NCBI GenBank assembly: GCA_947259095.1 | Contig: CAMYLA010000022.1 | Span: 1-64,000 of the forward strand | DNA: 64,000 nucleotides | From: an uncultured Acidimicrobiaceae bacterium | GTDB taxonomy: Bacteria > Actinomycetota > Acidimicrobiia > Acidimicrobiales > SZUA-35 | Direction: 5' to 3' | Shown here: positions 17,266-26,500 of the stretch, one piece after another | Layout: each line of letters begins with the position of its first letter | Position numbering within the stretch: the first letter of the stretch is position 1 | Made by a program: the position numbers and the translations under genes | Notes under the pieces: model-generated | Database searches by the model: none | The model's input: only the letters and a program-made list of their open reading frames with translations | What the model was told of the DNA's origin: nothing

Positions 17266-18657
17266 ATGATGCCAGACCAGCCGAACCGACCGCAGGAACC
17301 ATCGATCGGCCGTCCCGCCAGCCGGCGGGAGGGCGCTGCGGTGGTCTTGGCGGCCGTGGCCGGCGCGGTCGTGGTGTTGGGGCTGCTGGTCGGGTTCCAG
17401 CGGTGGTCCGGCGACGACGCCACGGTGGCGGAGGGGTCGGCCGGGACGCAACGCACCGAGGGCACACAAGGCACCGAGGGGACACAAGGCTCCGAGGGGG
17501 CGCTCGGCTCCGAGGAAGCGCAGGATTCGCCGCCAACCACCCTCGCCCCCGCTCCCGACACCGAGGCCGACTCTCCGCCGGACGCCGGGCCGTCCGAGGA
17601 TCCGTCGGCCCCCGAGGTCGAACCGGTGCCGTGCCCGGAGCAGTACGACGAGGTGATCTGCCAGGCCGCCGACTTCGTGCAGCAGACCAGGGGCCGACCG
17701 TTCAAGGAGTTCCCGACCATCGAGTTGCTCGACGACGCCGAGTTCGACCAGGCCCTCGTCGAGGATCTCGACGAGTCGAAACCCGACCTTGACCGCGACG
17801 AGCTGCTGTTCACGTCGTTGGGGTTGGTCCCGCCCGATTTCGACCTGTTCGTCGCCTACCAGTCGTTGATCGAGGCCGGTGTGGTCGGATTCTACGATCC
17901 GGATACCGGCCGGTTGGTGGTCCGGGGCGGCGATTTCGACCTGTACGGGCAATCGATTCTGGTCCACGAGTTGGTGCACGCCTTCGATGATCAGTGGTTC
18001 GATCTCGGTCGGGACGATTTTGAGGACGACGCCGAATACGGGTTCCTGGCTGTCATCGAAGGCAACGCCAGCCGGGTCGAGGAGCTGTGGCGAAGCGGGC
18101 TGAGCCCGTCAGACCGCCAGGAGCTGCTCGACCAGGAGTTCGGGGCCCTGTCGCCGGAGGACTTCGACCGATTGGCGGCGTTGCCGCCGGTCGTCTTGAA
18201 CCTGCAGATCTCGCCGTACCAGGACGGCCAGCGTTATGTCTCCGATCTGGCCCGCCAGGGCGGGGAGGCTGCGGTCGACCGACGATTGGACCAGCCGCCT
18301 GAGTCGAGCGAGCGGGTGCTCCGCCCGGCGGCACCAGCGCCGGAGCTGACCGTGGTCCCGGTCGAGGTCCCACCGGTCGATGGACCGGTGGTGATCGAGG
18401 GAACCGTCGGCCAGTTGCTGGTGGGGTACTGGCTCGGCCCCGATGCGGCCGACGGTTGGGGCGGCGATCGATTCGCCGTCTGGGAGTCCGGTCCCCGCAG
18501 CTGCATCACCGTGGACCTGGCGGCCGACACCACGGCCGACCTGGACGAGATGGAGGCTGCCGCCACCCGCTGGGTCGCAGCCGAACCGGAGGACCGCAAC
18601 GTCGAAACGGTCGAGACCGTCGATCGTTCGCTGTTACGGGTCTCCGGCTGTTCCTGA
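17266..18657 (+). CDS. membrane-anchored zincin-like metalloprotease
   Basis: 463 residues. A short cytoplasmic tail, one TM segment (~24-43: AVVLAAVAGAVVVLGLLV) and an acidic Thr/Ser/Pro linker with repeated GTEGTQ-type units are followed by an extracytoplasmic domain. The domain has HELVH (234-238) and a third likely zinc ligand E265 in VIEGNAS, the HExxH...E pattern of gluzincins. A conserved-looking FYDPDTGRLVVRGG precedes the site. Cysteines in PCPEQYDEVIC and near the end may form disulfides. The substrate is unknown. The first of two adjacent ATGs is taken as start. It may be catalytically active, because all three zinc ligands and the general base are present. Confidence 0.65.
   Translation: MMPDQPNRPQEPSIGRPASRREGAAVVLAAVAGAVVVLGLLVGFQRWSGDDATVAEGSAGTQRTEGTQGTEGTQGSEGALGSEEAQDSPPTTLAPAPDTEADSPPDAGPSEDPSAPEVEPVPCPEQYDEVICQAADFVQQTRGRPFKEFPTIELLDDAEFDQALVEDLDESKPDLDRDELLFTSLGLVPPDFDLFVAYQSLIEAGVVGFYDPDTGRLVVRGGDFDLYGQSILVHELVHAFDDQWFDLGRDDFEDDAEYGFLAVIEGNASRVEELWRSGLSPSDRQELLDQEFGALSPEDFDRLAALPPVVLNLQISPYQDGQRYVSDLARQGGEAAVDRRLDQPPESSERVLRPAAPAPELTVVPVEVPPVDGPVVIEGTVGQLLVGYWLGPDAADGWGGDRFAVWESGPRSCITVDLAADTTADLDEMEAAATRWVAAEPEDRNVETVETVDRSLLRVSGCS
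17443..17514. repeat. 18-bp tandem repeat inside the zincin gene
   Basis: Four 18-bp units ending in the same CCGAG or CACCGAG sequence, at 17443, 17461, 17479 and 17497. They code for six-residue units of the GTQGTE type in the linker between membrane anchor and protease domain. Confidence 0.85.
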
Positions 18658-18675
18658 TCTCCCCTGGCGCCGGCC

Positions 18676-19560
18676 TCAGCCGATGTCGGCGCAGGGTCGG
18701 AGGAGCTTCTCGGCCAATCCCGCCGCCTGTTCCTCCGGGGAACCCCTGGTCAGCAGGAACGCCGGCACGATGGTGCGCCCCACACCGGCCGATGCCAGTT
18801 CCTCGGCCGCCGCCACCGGGTCGTCGCCGAACAGACCGGGGTGGCCGGCGGTCATCTCGATGGCCTCGGGGTCCCGGCCGGCGTCGGCTGCGGTCTGGCG
18901 GGCGATGTCGATCAGCTCCGCCAGTTCGGCAACCGAGCCCTTGCCGGGGAAGAAGCCGTTGCCCAGCCGTCCGGCCCGGCGGGCCGCGGCCCCGGAGTGG
19001 CCACCGACCACGATCGGCACCTCACCGTTGACCGGCTTGGGGTTCGAGGTGACGTTTTCGAACCTGGCGAACGGCCCCTCATAGGTGGCGTTGTCGTCGG
19101 CCCATAGTGCTCGCATGGCGGCGACGTAGTCGTCGGTCCGAGGCCCACGGTCGGCGAAGGGGATCTGGAGAGCGTCGAACTCCTCTTCCAGCCAGCCGAC
19201 CCCGATGCCGAGATCGAGTCGCCCGCCGGAGAGCACATCCAGGGTGGCGACGCTCTTGGCCAGCACCAGCGGGTTGCGTTCTGGGAGGATGAGGATGCCG
19301 GTGGCCAGCCGGATCGTCGAGGTATGGGCCCCGGCGAAACTGAGCCAGATCAACGGGTCGGGCAGGGGGGCGCTGGCGTCGCCCGGCATCTTGCCGGTCG
19401 GGGAGTAGGGGTAGGCCGAGGAGTACGATTCCGGCCAGATCACGTGTTCGACCGTCCAGATCGACTCGAATCCGACGTCCTCGGCGAGCTTGGCCAGCTC
19501 GACCACACCCTCGGCGGTGGCGAATGGCCCGGTGTTGGCGAACATCAATCCGAATTTCAT
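18676..19560 (-). CDS. LLM-class (luciferase-like) F420-dependent oxidoreductase
   Basis: 294 residues, TIM-barrel luciferase-like monooxygenase fold. Family marks are the opening MKFGLMFANTGP, EDVGFESIWTVEH, TGILILPERNPLVLAKS, LDVLSGGRLDLGIGVGWLEEEF and VPIVVGGHS. Actinobacterial members of this class mostly use coenzyme F420, which I infer here; FMN use cannot be excluded. The substrate is not predictable. The gene is 172 bp from the crotonase gene on the same strand, so co-transcription is possible. It converges on the zincin gene 18 bp away. Confidence 0.8.
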   Translation of the reverse strand: MKFGLMFANTGPFATAEGVVELAKLAEDVGFESIWTVEHVIWPESYSSAYPYSPTGKMPGDASAPLPDPLIWLSFAGAHTSTIRLATGILILPERNPLVLAKSVATLDVLSGGRLDLGIGVGWLEEEFDALQIPFADRGPRTDDYVAAMRALWADDNATYEGPFARFENVTSNPKPVNGEVPIVVGGHSGAAARRAGRLGNGFFPGKGSVAELAELIDIARQTAADAGRDPEAIEMTAGHPGLFGDDPVAAAEELASAGVGRTIVPAFLLTRGSPEEQAAGLAEKLLRPCADIG

Positions 19561-19732
19561 CGTGACACCCCTCGTGCCGCCACGACCGAGCCGTCGTCGA
19601 CGCCGTTTGTGGCCGTTGATTCAGCCCACCGTTCGGCGGGCATCGCTCGATCGATCATCTCCCACGGGCGGCGATCGCTCAAGTCGATCCGTTGCAGCCG
19701 GGGCCGAGATCACCCGACCGCGGCGCTCGACC

Positions 19733-20506
19733 TCAGCGGCCCCGCCAGGCCGGTGTGCGCTTCTCGGCCCAGGCCCGCCGGCCCTCCTTTGCGTCATCGG
19801 TGGCCCCGGCCACCATTCTCATGGTCTCGCCGAACCGGACCGCCTCGATCCAGCCGAGCTCCCGGCTCCGCCACGCCACCTCCTTGGTGGCCCGCTGGGC
19901 CAGGGGGGCGGCTTCGGTCAGGGTCGTGGCCCACGCTCTCGCATTGTCCATCAGGTCGTCGGGCTCGGTGATCCGCCACACCAGCCCGGTCTCCTTGGCC
20001 CGCTCGGCGTCCACCGGCTGCCCGGTCAACAGCAACTCCATGGCGTTTGCCCAGCCGACGCGCTGGGGGAGCCGGATGGCGCCGACGATGGTCGGGACGC
20101 CGATCGACACCTCGGGGTAGGCGAAGGTTGCGGTGTCGGCTGCAATGACGAAGTCGCAGAACAGCACCCCGGTCAGGCCGTAGCCGATACAGGGGCCGTT
20201 GACGGCGGCGATGGTGGGCTTGAACAGCTCCAGCCCGCTCTCGAAGGAATTGATCGTCGGCTTCTCCCAGAAGGTGCCGGCGAACGTGCCGGCCGAACCG
20301 GCACCGTCCTTCAGGTCGGCTCCGGCCGAGAAGACCTGGCCCGATCCGGTGAGAATGGCCACCCAGGCATCCTCGTCCTCCAGAAAGTCGGTCCAGGCCT
20401 GATTCAACTCGGTCCGCATCTGACCGTTGATGGCGTTGCGGGACTCCGGTCGGTTCAGGGTGATGGTGGCGATGTGGTCGGTCACTTCATAGAGCACGGT
20501 CGACAT
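19733..20506 (-). CDS. enoyl-CoA hydratase/isomerase family protein (crotonase)
   Basis: 257 residues, crotonase fold. Visible are NRPESRNAING, the CoA oxyanion-hole stretches VFSAGADLKDG and AAVNGPCIGYG, and LPQRVGWANAMELLLTG with the AKETGLV segment. At the second position where hydratases have a catalytic Glu, this protein reads FAYPEVSIGV, which retains a Glu. The natural substrate (fatty or amino-acid-derived enoyl-CoA) is unknown. It lies 54 bp downstream of the NRPS stop on the same strand, so it could be read through from that gene, but its function need not be related. Confidence 0.82.
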   Translation of the reverse strand: MSTVLYEVTDHIATITLNRPESRNAINGQMRTELNQAWTDFLEDEDAWVAILTGSGQVFSAGADLKDGAGSAGTFAGTFWEKPTINSFESGLELFKPTIAAVNGPCIGYGLTGVLFCDFVIAADTATFAYPEVSIGVPTIVGAIRLPQRVGWANAMELLLTGQPVDAERAKETGLVWRITEPDDLMDNARAWATTLTEAAPLAQRATKEVAWRSRELGWIEAVRFGETMRMVAGATDDAKEGRRAWAEKRTPAWRGR

Positions 20507-20560
20507 GGATCAGACCCTACCGGCCGCCCCGGTACCGTGTCCGGTTGAACGGACCGTCGG

Positions 20561-23500
20561 TCAGTCGTCCCGCAGACCGTGCCACAGGTTGGCCACGGTC
20601 ACCCCGCCGCCGGCCGGGTCGTCGGACGGACCCAGCACCAGCCCGCTGCGGTCCGGTTCCCGTGGCAGCCGGGCGGCCAGCTGTTCGTGGCTGAGGAACG
20701 CCGACGCCGATGGCAGCTGTCGAAGGGTCGGTTCGAGGATGGCCCCGACCGCCTCCGGTGGCAGGAAGGCGAACACCACGTCGGCGTCACCGACCGGCGC
20801 ACCGACCGCATCACCGTGGACGATCTCCACCAGGTGGTCGACCCCGGCGTCGGCGACCGCCGCAGTGGCCCGGCGGGTCAGGTCATCGTCGGTCTCGTAG
20901 CCCCGGCCCCGGCAGCCGAAGCGGGAGGCGGCCTCGATCAGGACCCGGCCGTCGCCGCAGCCGATGTCGACGATCGTCCCGCCCTGGTCCAGGCCGGCGA
21001 ACGCCAGCAGCGGCCCGATCAGTCCCGTCGGGGTTCCGAGGAAGATGCCGAGGTCATGGTGCCGTCCGACGGGAGTGCCCGATCCGGCGGCCGGTCCGGC
21101 ACTGCGATCGGGGATTTGATCTCGAATCAGCCTGAACGGCCGGATCGGCCAGTACCCGGCCCAGGCCCAGTCCGGCAGGTCGACCACCTGGTAGTCGCGC
21201 CCGGTGGGCGCCATCTTGGTGGTGAGCCGTTTCAATCGGGATCCCGGCACCGAGCCCGGTCTGGCTTGATCCTGCCACGACAACCTGAGTCGGCTGGTAC
21301 CGGAACGCCTCCTGACGAAGTCGACCGAGCCGTTGGCTCGGACCGCGGCGATGACCGCAGCGGTGGACGGACAGTCGACCGCCGAGAAGTCGAGCTCGGC
21401 CATGACCTCCACCGCAGGGCCGATCGGCCCCGAAACACCGATGGCCGCCGTTGCGTGCTGCAGCCGCGACGGGATGGGCACGATGTCGGCCTTCAGTCCG
21501 GCTGCGATCAGCCGGAGCGCCGCTTCGGTGGCGACCTCGGCGGTGGTGTCGGCCAGGCCGGCGAGGATGCCGTCGGCCTCGTCGACCAACCGCGCTGCCG
21601 GCCCATCGAGTTCCGGTCGGCTCTGGAGCCGGGCCACCGTGGCCGGGAGGCGACCGAGTCGGAGCGCCCCGGTCAGCGCCCGTTCGGTCGTCGGGAGGTC
21701 GTAGCGGAGGCGGCGCGGCCGATCGGCGGTGTGGTCCGGCAGGTGACGGCGCACCGCATCGGCCACCGCCTCGACGTTTGGCTCTGCCATCATCGACAGG
21801 TGCTGGCCGGGCGCCACGGTGATGTCGAGACCACCGGCGGCCACCGAAGCCCAGCCCATCCGTTCCCGGATGTGGAGATCGGCGAAGGGGTCATCGCCGG
21901 CCTTGACCACCAGCATCGGCCCGAGGTACGGCTCGTAGCCGTACGCCACCTGCGATGCCACGTTGGCTTCGATGAACCGGCGTACTTCGAGCTGATGATC
22001 GGTCCTGGCATCGAGACGTTTGCGAACCGCCAGCTCCACTCGTTGCTTGGCCCGGCGGACCCGTTCACCCTGGAAATCGATCTGGTCGTTCAGGTAGCGG
22101 CCAGGGTGGGCGGTGAGACGCCCGACGTGAGCGGCCAGCCGATCATGCACCGGTGGCTTGGTGCCGATCACCTCGGGCCCGAAGGCATCGAACAGGGCCA
22201 GGAGATCGATCTGGCGACCCCGGGCCAGCAGTTGCTGCCCGAGCTCGAAGGCCACGACCCCGCCCAGCGAGATGGCCATGAGGCTGATCGGGCCCGACGG
22301 AGCCACCCGCTCGATCTCATCGGCGTAGTTGGACGCAACCTCGGCGACGTCGGTCGGGCCTCCGGTGTCGAGATCGAACGTCGGCTGGCCGAGGCCGTAC
22401 ATCGGCTGGTCCGGGCCCAACCGGGCCGAGATCGGCCGGAAGAATTCGCAATCGACGCCCAGTACGTGCACGGCGAAGATCGGTGGTCGAGCACCGTTTG
22501 GCTGGATCGGCACCAGAAAGCTCCGGGGGCCGTCGGTGGTCTTGGTGGCCAGCCGTTCGGCCAGACGACGGGGGGTGGCCGCACCGTACAGGGCCGTGGC
22601 CGGAAGCCGAACCCGGTGCTGATCCTCAATGGCCAGCAACAGTTCCATGGCCAGCAGCGAGTGCCCACCCCGCTCGAAGAAGTCGTCGTCCGGCCCGAAC
22701 GACGGGTTGCGGAGGGTGTCGGAGAACAATCCGGTCAGGGCCTGCACGAGTTCCTCGTCGGCGTCACCGTCGGCGTCGCCGGCCGGGCCACCGTCCCCGG
22801 CCACCGGGCCCGGAACGTCACCGCCGTGGCCGACCGGCGAGACCGGGAGGCCGGCGGTGGCCTGGCGATCCAGCTTGCCGTTGGGGGTTCTCGGCAACTC
22901 GGCGTGCAGCTCGTAGTGGGCCGGTCGAAGCAGCGGTGGCAGTGACGCCGTCACCTCATCGCGAAGCGTTGCCATGGCCAGCCGATCGTCGGCCTCGAGG
23001 TGGGCCACCAACTGGAGCCGGGGGTCGCCGTGTTCCCGGAGCTCGCCGAGCAGCGCCCGGGCCGGGTCCGGTTGAGATGCAGCATCACGCATCGACCGGC
23101 CGACCACGTCGGCCGGCACTGCGGCCAGCAACTCGTCCAGGGGCCTGGCGTCGGCTGCCACCACGACCGCGGCGGACACGCCGTCGACCGCCAGCAGGAC
23201 GTCTTCGATCTCCTCCGGCTCGGCTCTGGCGCCGCCGATGTTCAATTGACTGTCGACCCGTCCCAGGAACCGCAGCTCGCCATCGACGACGACGGCCCGG
23301 TCGCCGGTCCGGAAGAACCGGCCGTTCACCGGCTGCGCATCGACGGTCGGCTCCGGCGGCAGGCTCCGGGTTCGCAGTAGGCCGAACCGCTCCCGACTGG
23401 CGTCCGGGTTGTTGTCATAGCCATCGACCACGCCCGGCCCGCCGATGATCAGCTCGCCTGCGACGCCCGGGGGGCGGATCGATTCGATGCCAAGCCCGGC

Positions 23501-26500
23501 CTCGGCGTCCTGGTCGAAGTCATCGATCACCGCCACCCAGGCCCCGGGGACCGGTCGGCCGATCGGGACCGGGTCGTCGTCGATGGAGCAATGGTGGACG
23601 GTGGCCCATACCGAGGCCTCGGTCGGGCCGTATTCGTTGGTCAGGGCGCTGGTGGGGAACCGCCGGTGGTGGGAGTCGACCAGTGCCGCCGGGCAGGCCT
23701 CGCCGGCGACGATGACGTGTTCGGCCCAGGCACCGTCATGGCCTCGGCGCTCCGCCATCGCCAGCAGCCCCTGGTACAGCGTCGGCACCGTCAGGGTGTG
23801 GGACACGCCGGCCCCCAATAGTTCGGTGAGGGCTTCGATGTCGTGGACCTGGTCATCGGTGGGCAGCACCACGGTGCCACCCTCGGCCAACGTCCAGAAC
23901 AGGCCGACGATGCTGCTGTCGAAGGCCACGCTGGACAGCAGCAGGAACCGATTCGGAGCCGACGGGTAGACCGATGCCCTGGCATTGGTCGAGGCCGCCA
24001 GGTTGGCCTGGCTCACCGCCACGCCCCGGGGTTCGCCGGTCGAACCCGATGTGAAGATCACATAGGCCGTGTCCCGGCCTTCGGCTGTGTGATCGGCTTC
24101 GGCTGTGTCCCGGCCTTCGGCTGTGTCCCTGCCTTCGGCTGTGTGATTGGCTTCGGCGCTGAGGGGGGCCGGGTCGAGCCCTGCGAATTCGTGCCACGGT
24201 CGGTGGTCGATGCCGTCGTGGTCGACCACGATCGGGTCGGCCACCGCTGACCGGTTGGCCGGATCGACCAGGGCCAGAGAGGCGCCGGCCCGCTCGGCGA
24301 TCAGCCGTCGACGATCGGCCGGGTAGCCCGGATCGATCGGCACATAGGCGGCCCTGGCGAGGTGGACACCGACGATGGCGGCGACGAGCTCGGTGGACCG
24401 GTTCATGCAGATCGCCACCCGATCGTCGGGACCGACGCCGTTGTCGACCAGGACTGCGGCCACCGCGGCGGCACGGCGGCCGAGCTCGGACCAGCTGAGT
24501 TCGTGGTCGCCGCAGACCACCGCCGCAACCGGCCGGTCGGAGCGAAGGTGACCGAGGATCCGGGTCGGGACGAGCGTGGTGTCCGGGAGGGCCCCGCCGC
24601 CAATGATGCTGAGCGTCGCCCCATCGGTCGATGCGGGATCCGCGGCCGGAGCCGGCCGGACGGCCTGGCTGAGGATGCGGTCGACGTCGTCGAGCATCCG
24701 TCGAGCCAGTGCCCCGCCGACCACTGCGCCACGATGTTCGACGCTGAGATCGATGGTCTGGTCTCGGACTTCGATGAAGAAGGTGAGTGGTGCCACCGCG
24801 GTGCCGTTCGACAGGACCCGCTGCCGGGCTTGCACCCCGTCGACCACAACCGTCGGGAGCTCGTCGAAGGCGACCAGGGTGTCGAGGTTCGGTGCCGGCC
24901 TGTGGGCCTCCAGCCGATCGGCGATGATCCGGGCCAGGGGATAGGTTCGGTGGGCCAGGGCCCCGCCGATGGCGGTGGCGGTGGCGGCGGCCAGCTCGAC
25001 GGTTGACCGGCCGGCGGTGTTGATCCGCAGCGGGACGGTGTTGAGGAAGTACCCGACCATCGGCTCGGCCATTGGATGGTTGCGGGTGGAGGTGATGAGT
25101 CCGAGCTCGATCTCCGGTCCGTCGCTGTATCGTCGCACCGCTGCTGCCACCGAAGCGACCGCCAGGGCCGCGGGGCTGGTTGCCGATCCGGCCCGGAGCT
25201 CGGCCGGGGTGATCGATGCCGGGCGGCTGATGAACCCATCCGGTTCCCCGCCGCCAGGGCGGTGGACGGCCAGCCTCGCCGGCTGCTGGTCGCCACCGGC
25301 GGCCAGCCAGTGGTCTCGGTCGGCGTCGTTGAGTCGATCCTGTTGCCAGGCGCAGAAACCGGCATAGTCCGCAGCCGGTTGCGGAGGCGGAGCACCGGCC
25401 AGCTCGTCGTTGACCTGTTCGAGCAGGTTGGCGAAGCTGGTGGCATCGCCCGATGCGTGGTGGATGGCCAGGACGATGGCGGTGGTTCCGTCATCGATCG
25501 GCTGGATCAGGGTGCGGAGCAGCGGCCCGTTCTCGAGATCGAACGGCGCCCGATGGATGTCGGCTGCGACGGCCTCGAGCCGTTCGGCGTTGATCGGCGC
25601 TTCGGCGACCGTGCAGGCCACCGCCTGCTCGCTCGGGAGTTCCCGCCGCCTGGTGCCGTGTGACCACGACAGGGGTTGGTGGCGTTCGGCCACCGACCGC
25701 AACGCCCGCTCGAAACGACGACCGTCGACCGAACCGTTGATCCGGTACAGCCGACCGACGTTGTACATGATGTCATCGGGCCGGTTGGCCTGGTCGAAGA
25801 GCACGGCCAGCTCGCCGACGGACCGATCCGGCGCCCGGCCCGCTTGGGTGGCGAAGCAAGAGAGGTGGGGATCGGCGCGCGGCCCATCGTCGAGAAGCTC
25901 GATCGCCTTCGCCAGCTCGGCCGGGGTGGTGTGGGTGAAGGCCAGGTCTTCGGCCAGGGCCCGCTGTCGGGTCTCACCAAGGGAGACGATCATCTCCAGG
26001 GCAGCGAGCGAATCGCCACCGAGGGCAAAGAAGTCGTCGTCGGTCCCGATGGGTTCGATCTGGAGGATCCGCTCCCACAGGCCGACGATCGACCGCTCGA
26101 GGTCGCTCATCGGTGCCGAAGGCGCAGCCGAGTCGACGCCGAGCTGGAGGCTCGGGCCGGGTCGGTGAACCCGCTTTGGTGCCGGCAGCTCCCCTTGATC
26201 GAGTTTGCCGTTTGCGTTCATCGGCAGTTCGCCGACCTCGACGAAGGCCGACGGTATGGCATGAGCGGGGAGGGTGTCGGCCAGGAACGATCGCAGCTCG
26301 GTCGGGCCCGGCATGGTGCCGGGGCCCGCTGCCGGTTCGATCCAGGCGGTCAGGATCTCCCTGGGCCGGGGCCGGTAGCCGACCGTGCGCAGCATGTCCT
26401 CCACCTCGTGGAGGTCGAGTTGGTCGTCCAGTTCCTCGATCGCTTCGGTCCTGGTCTTGTGGCCGAGCCGGACATCCCAGGCGTAGGGCACCGCGTAGTT

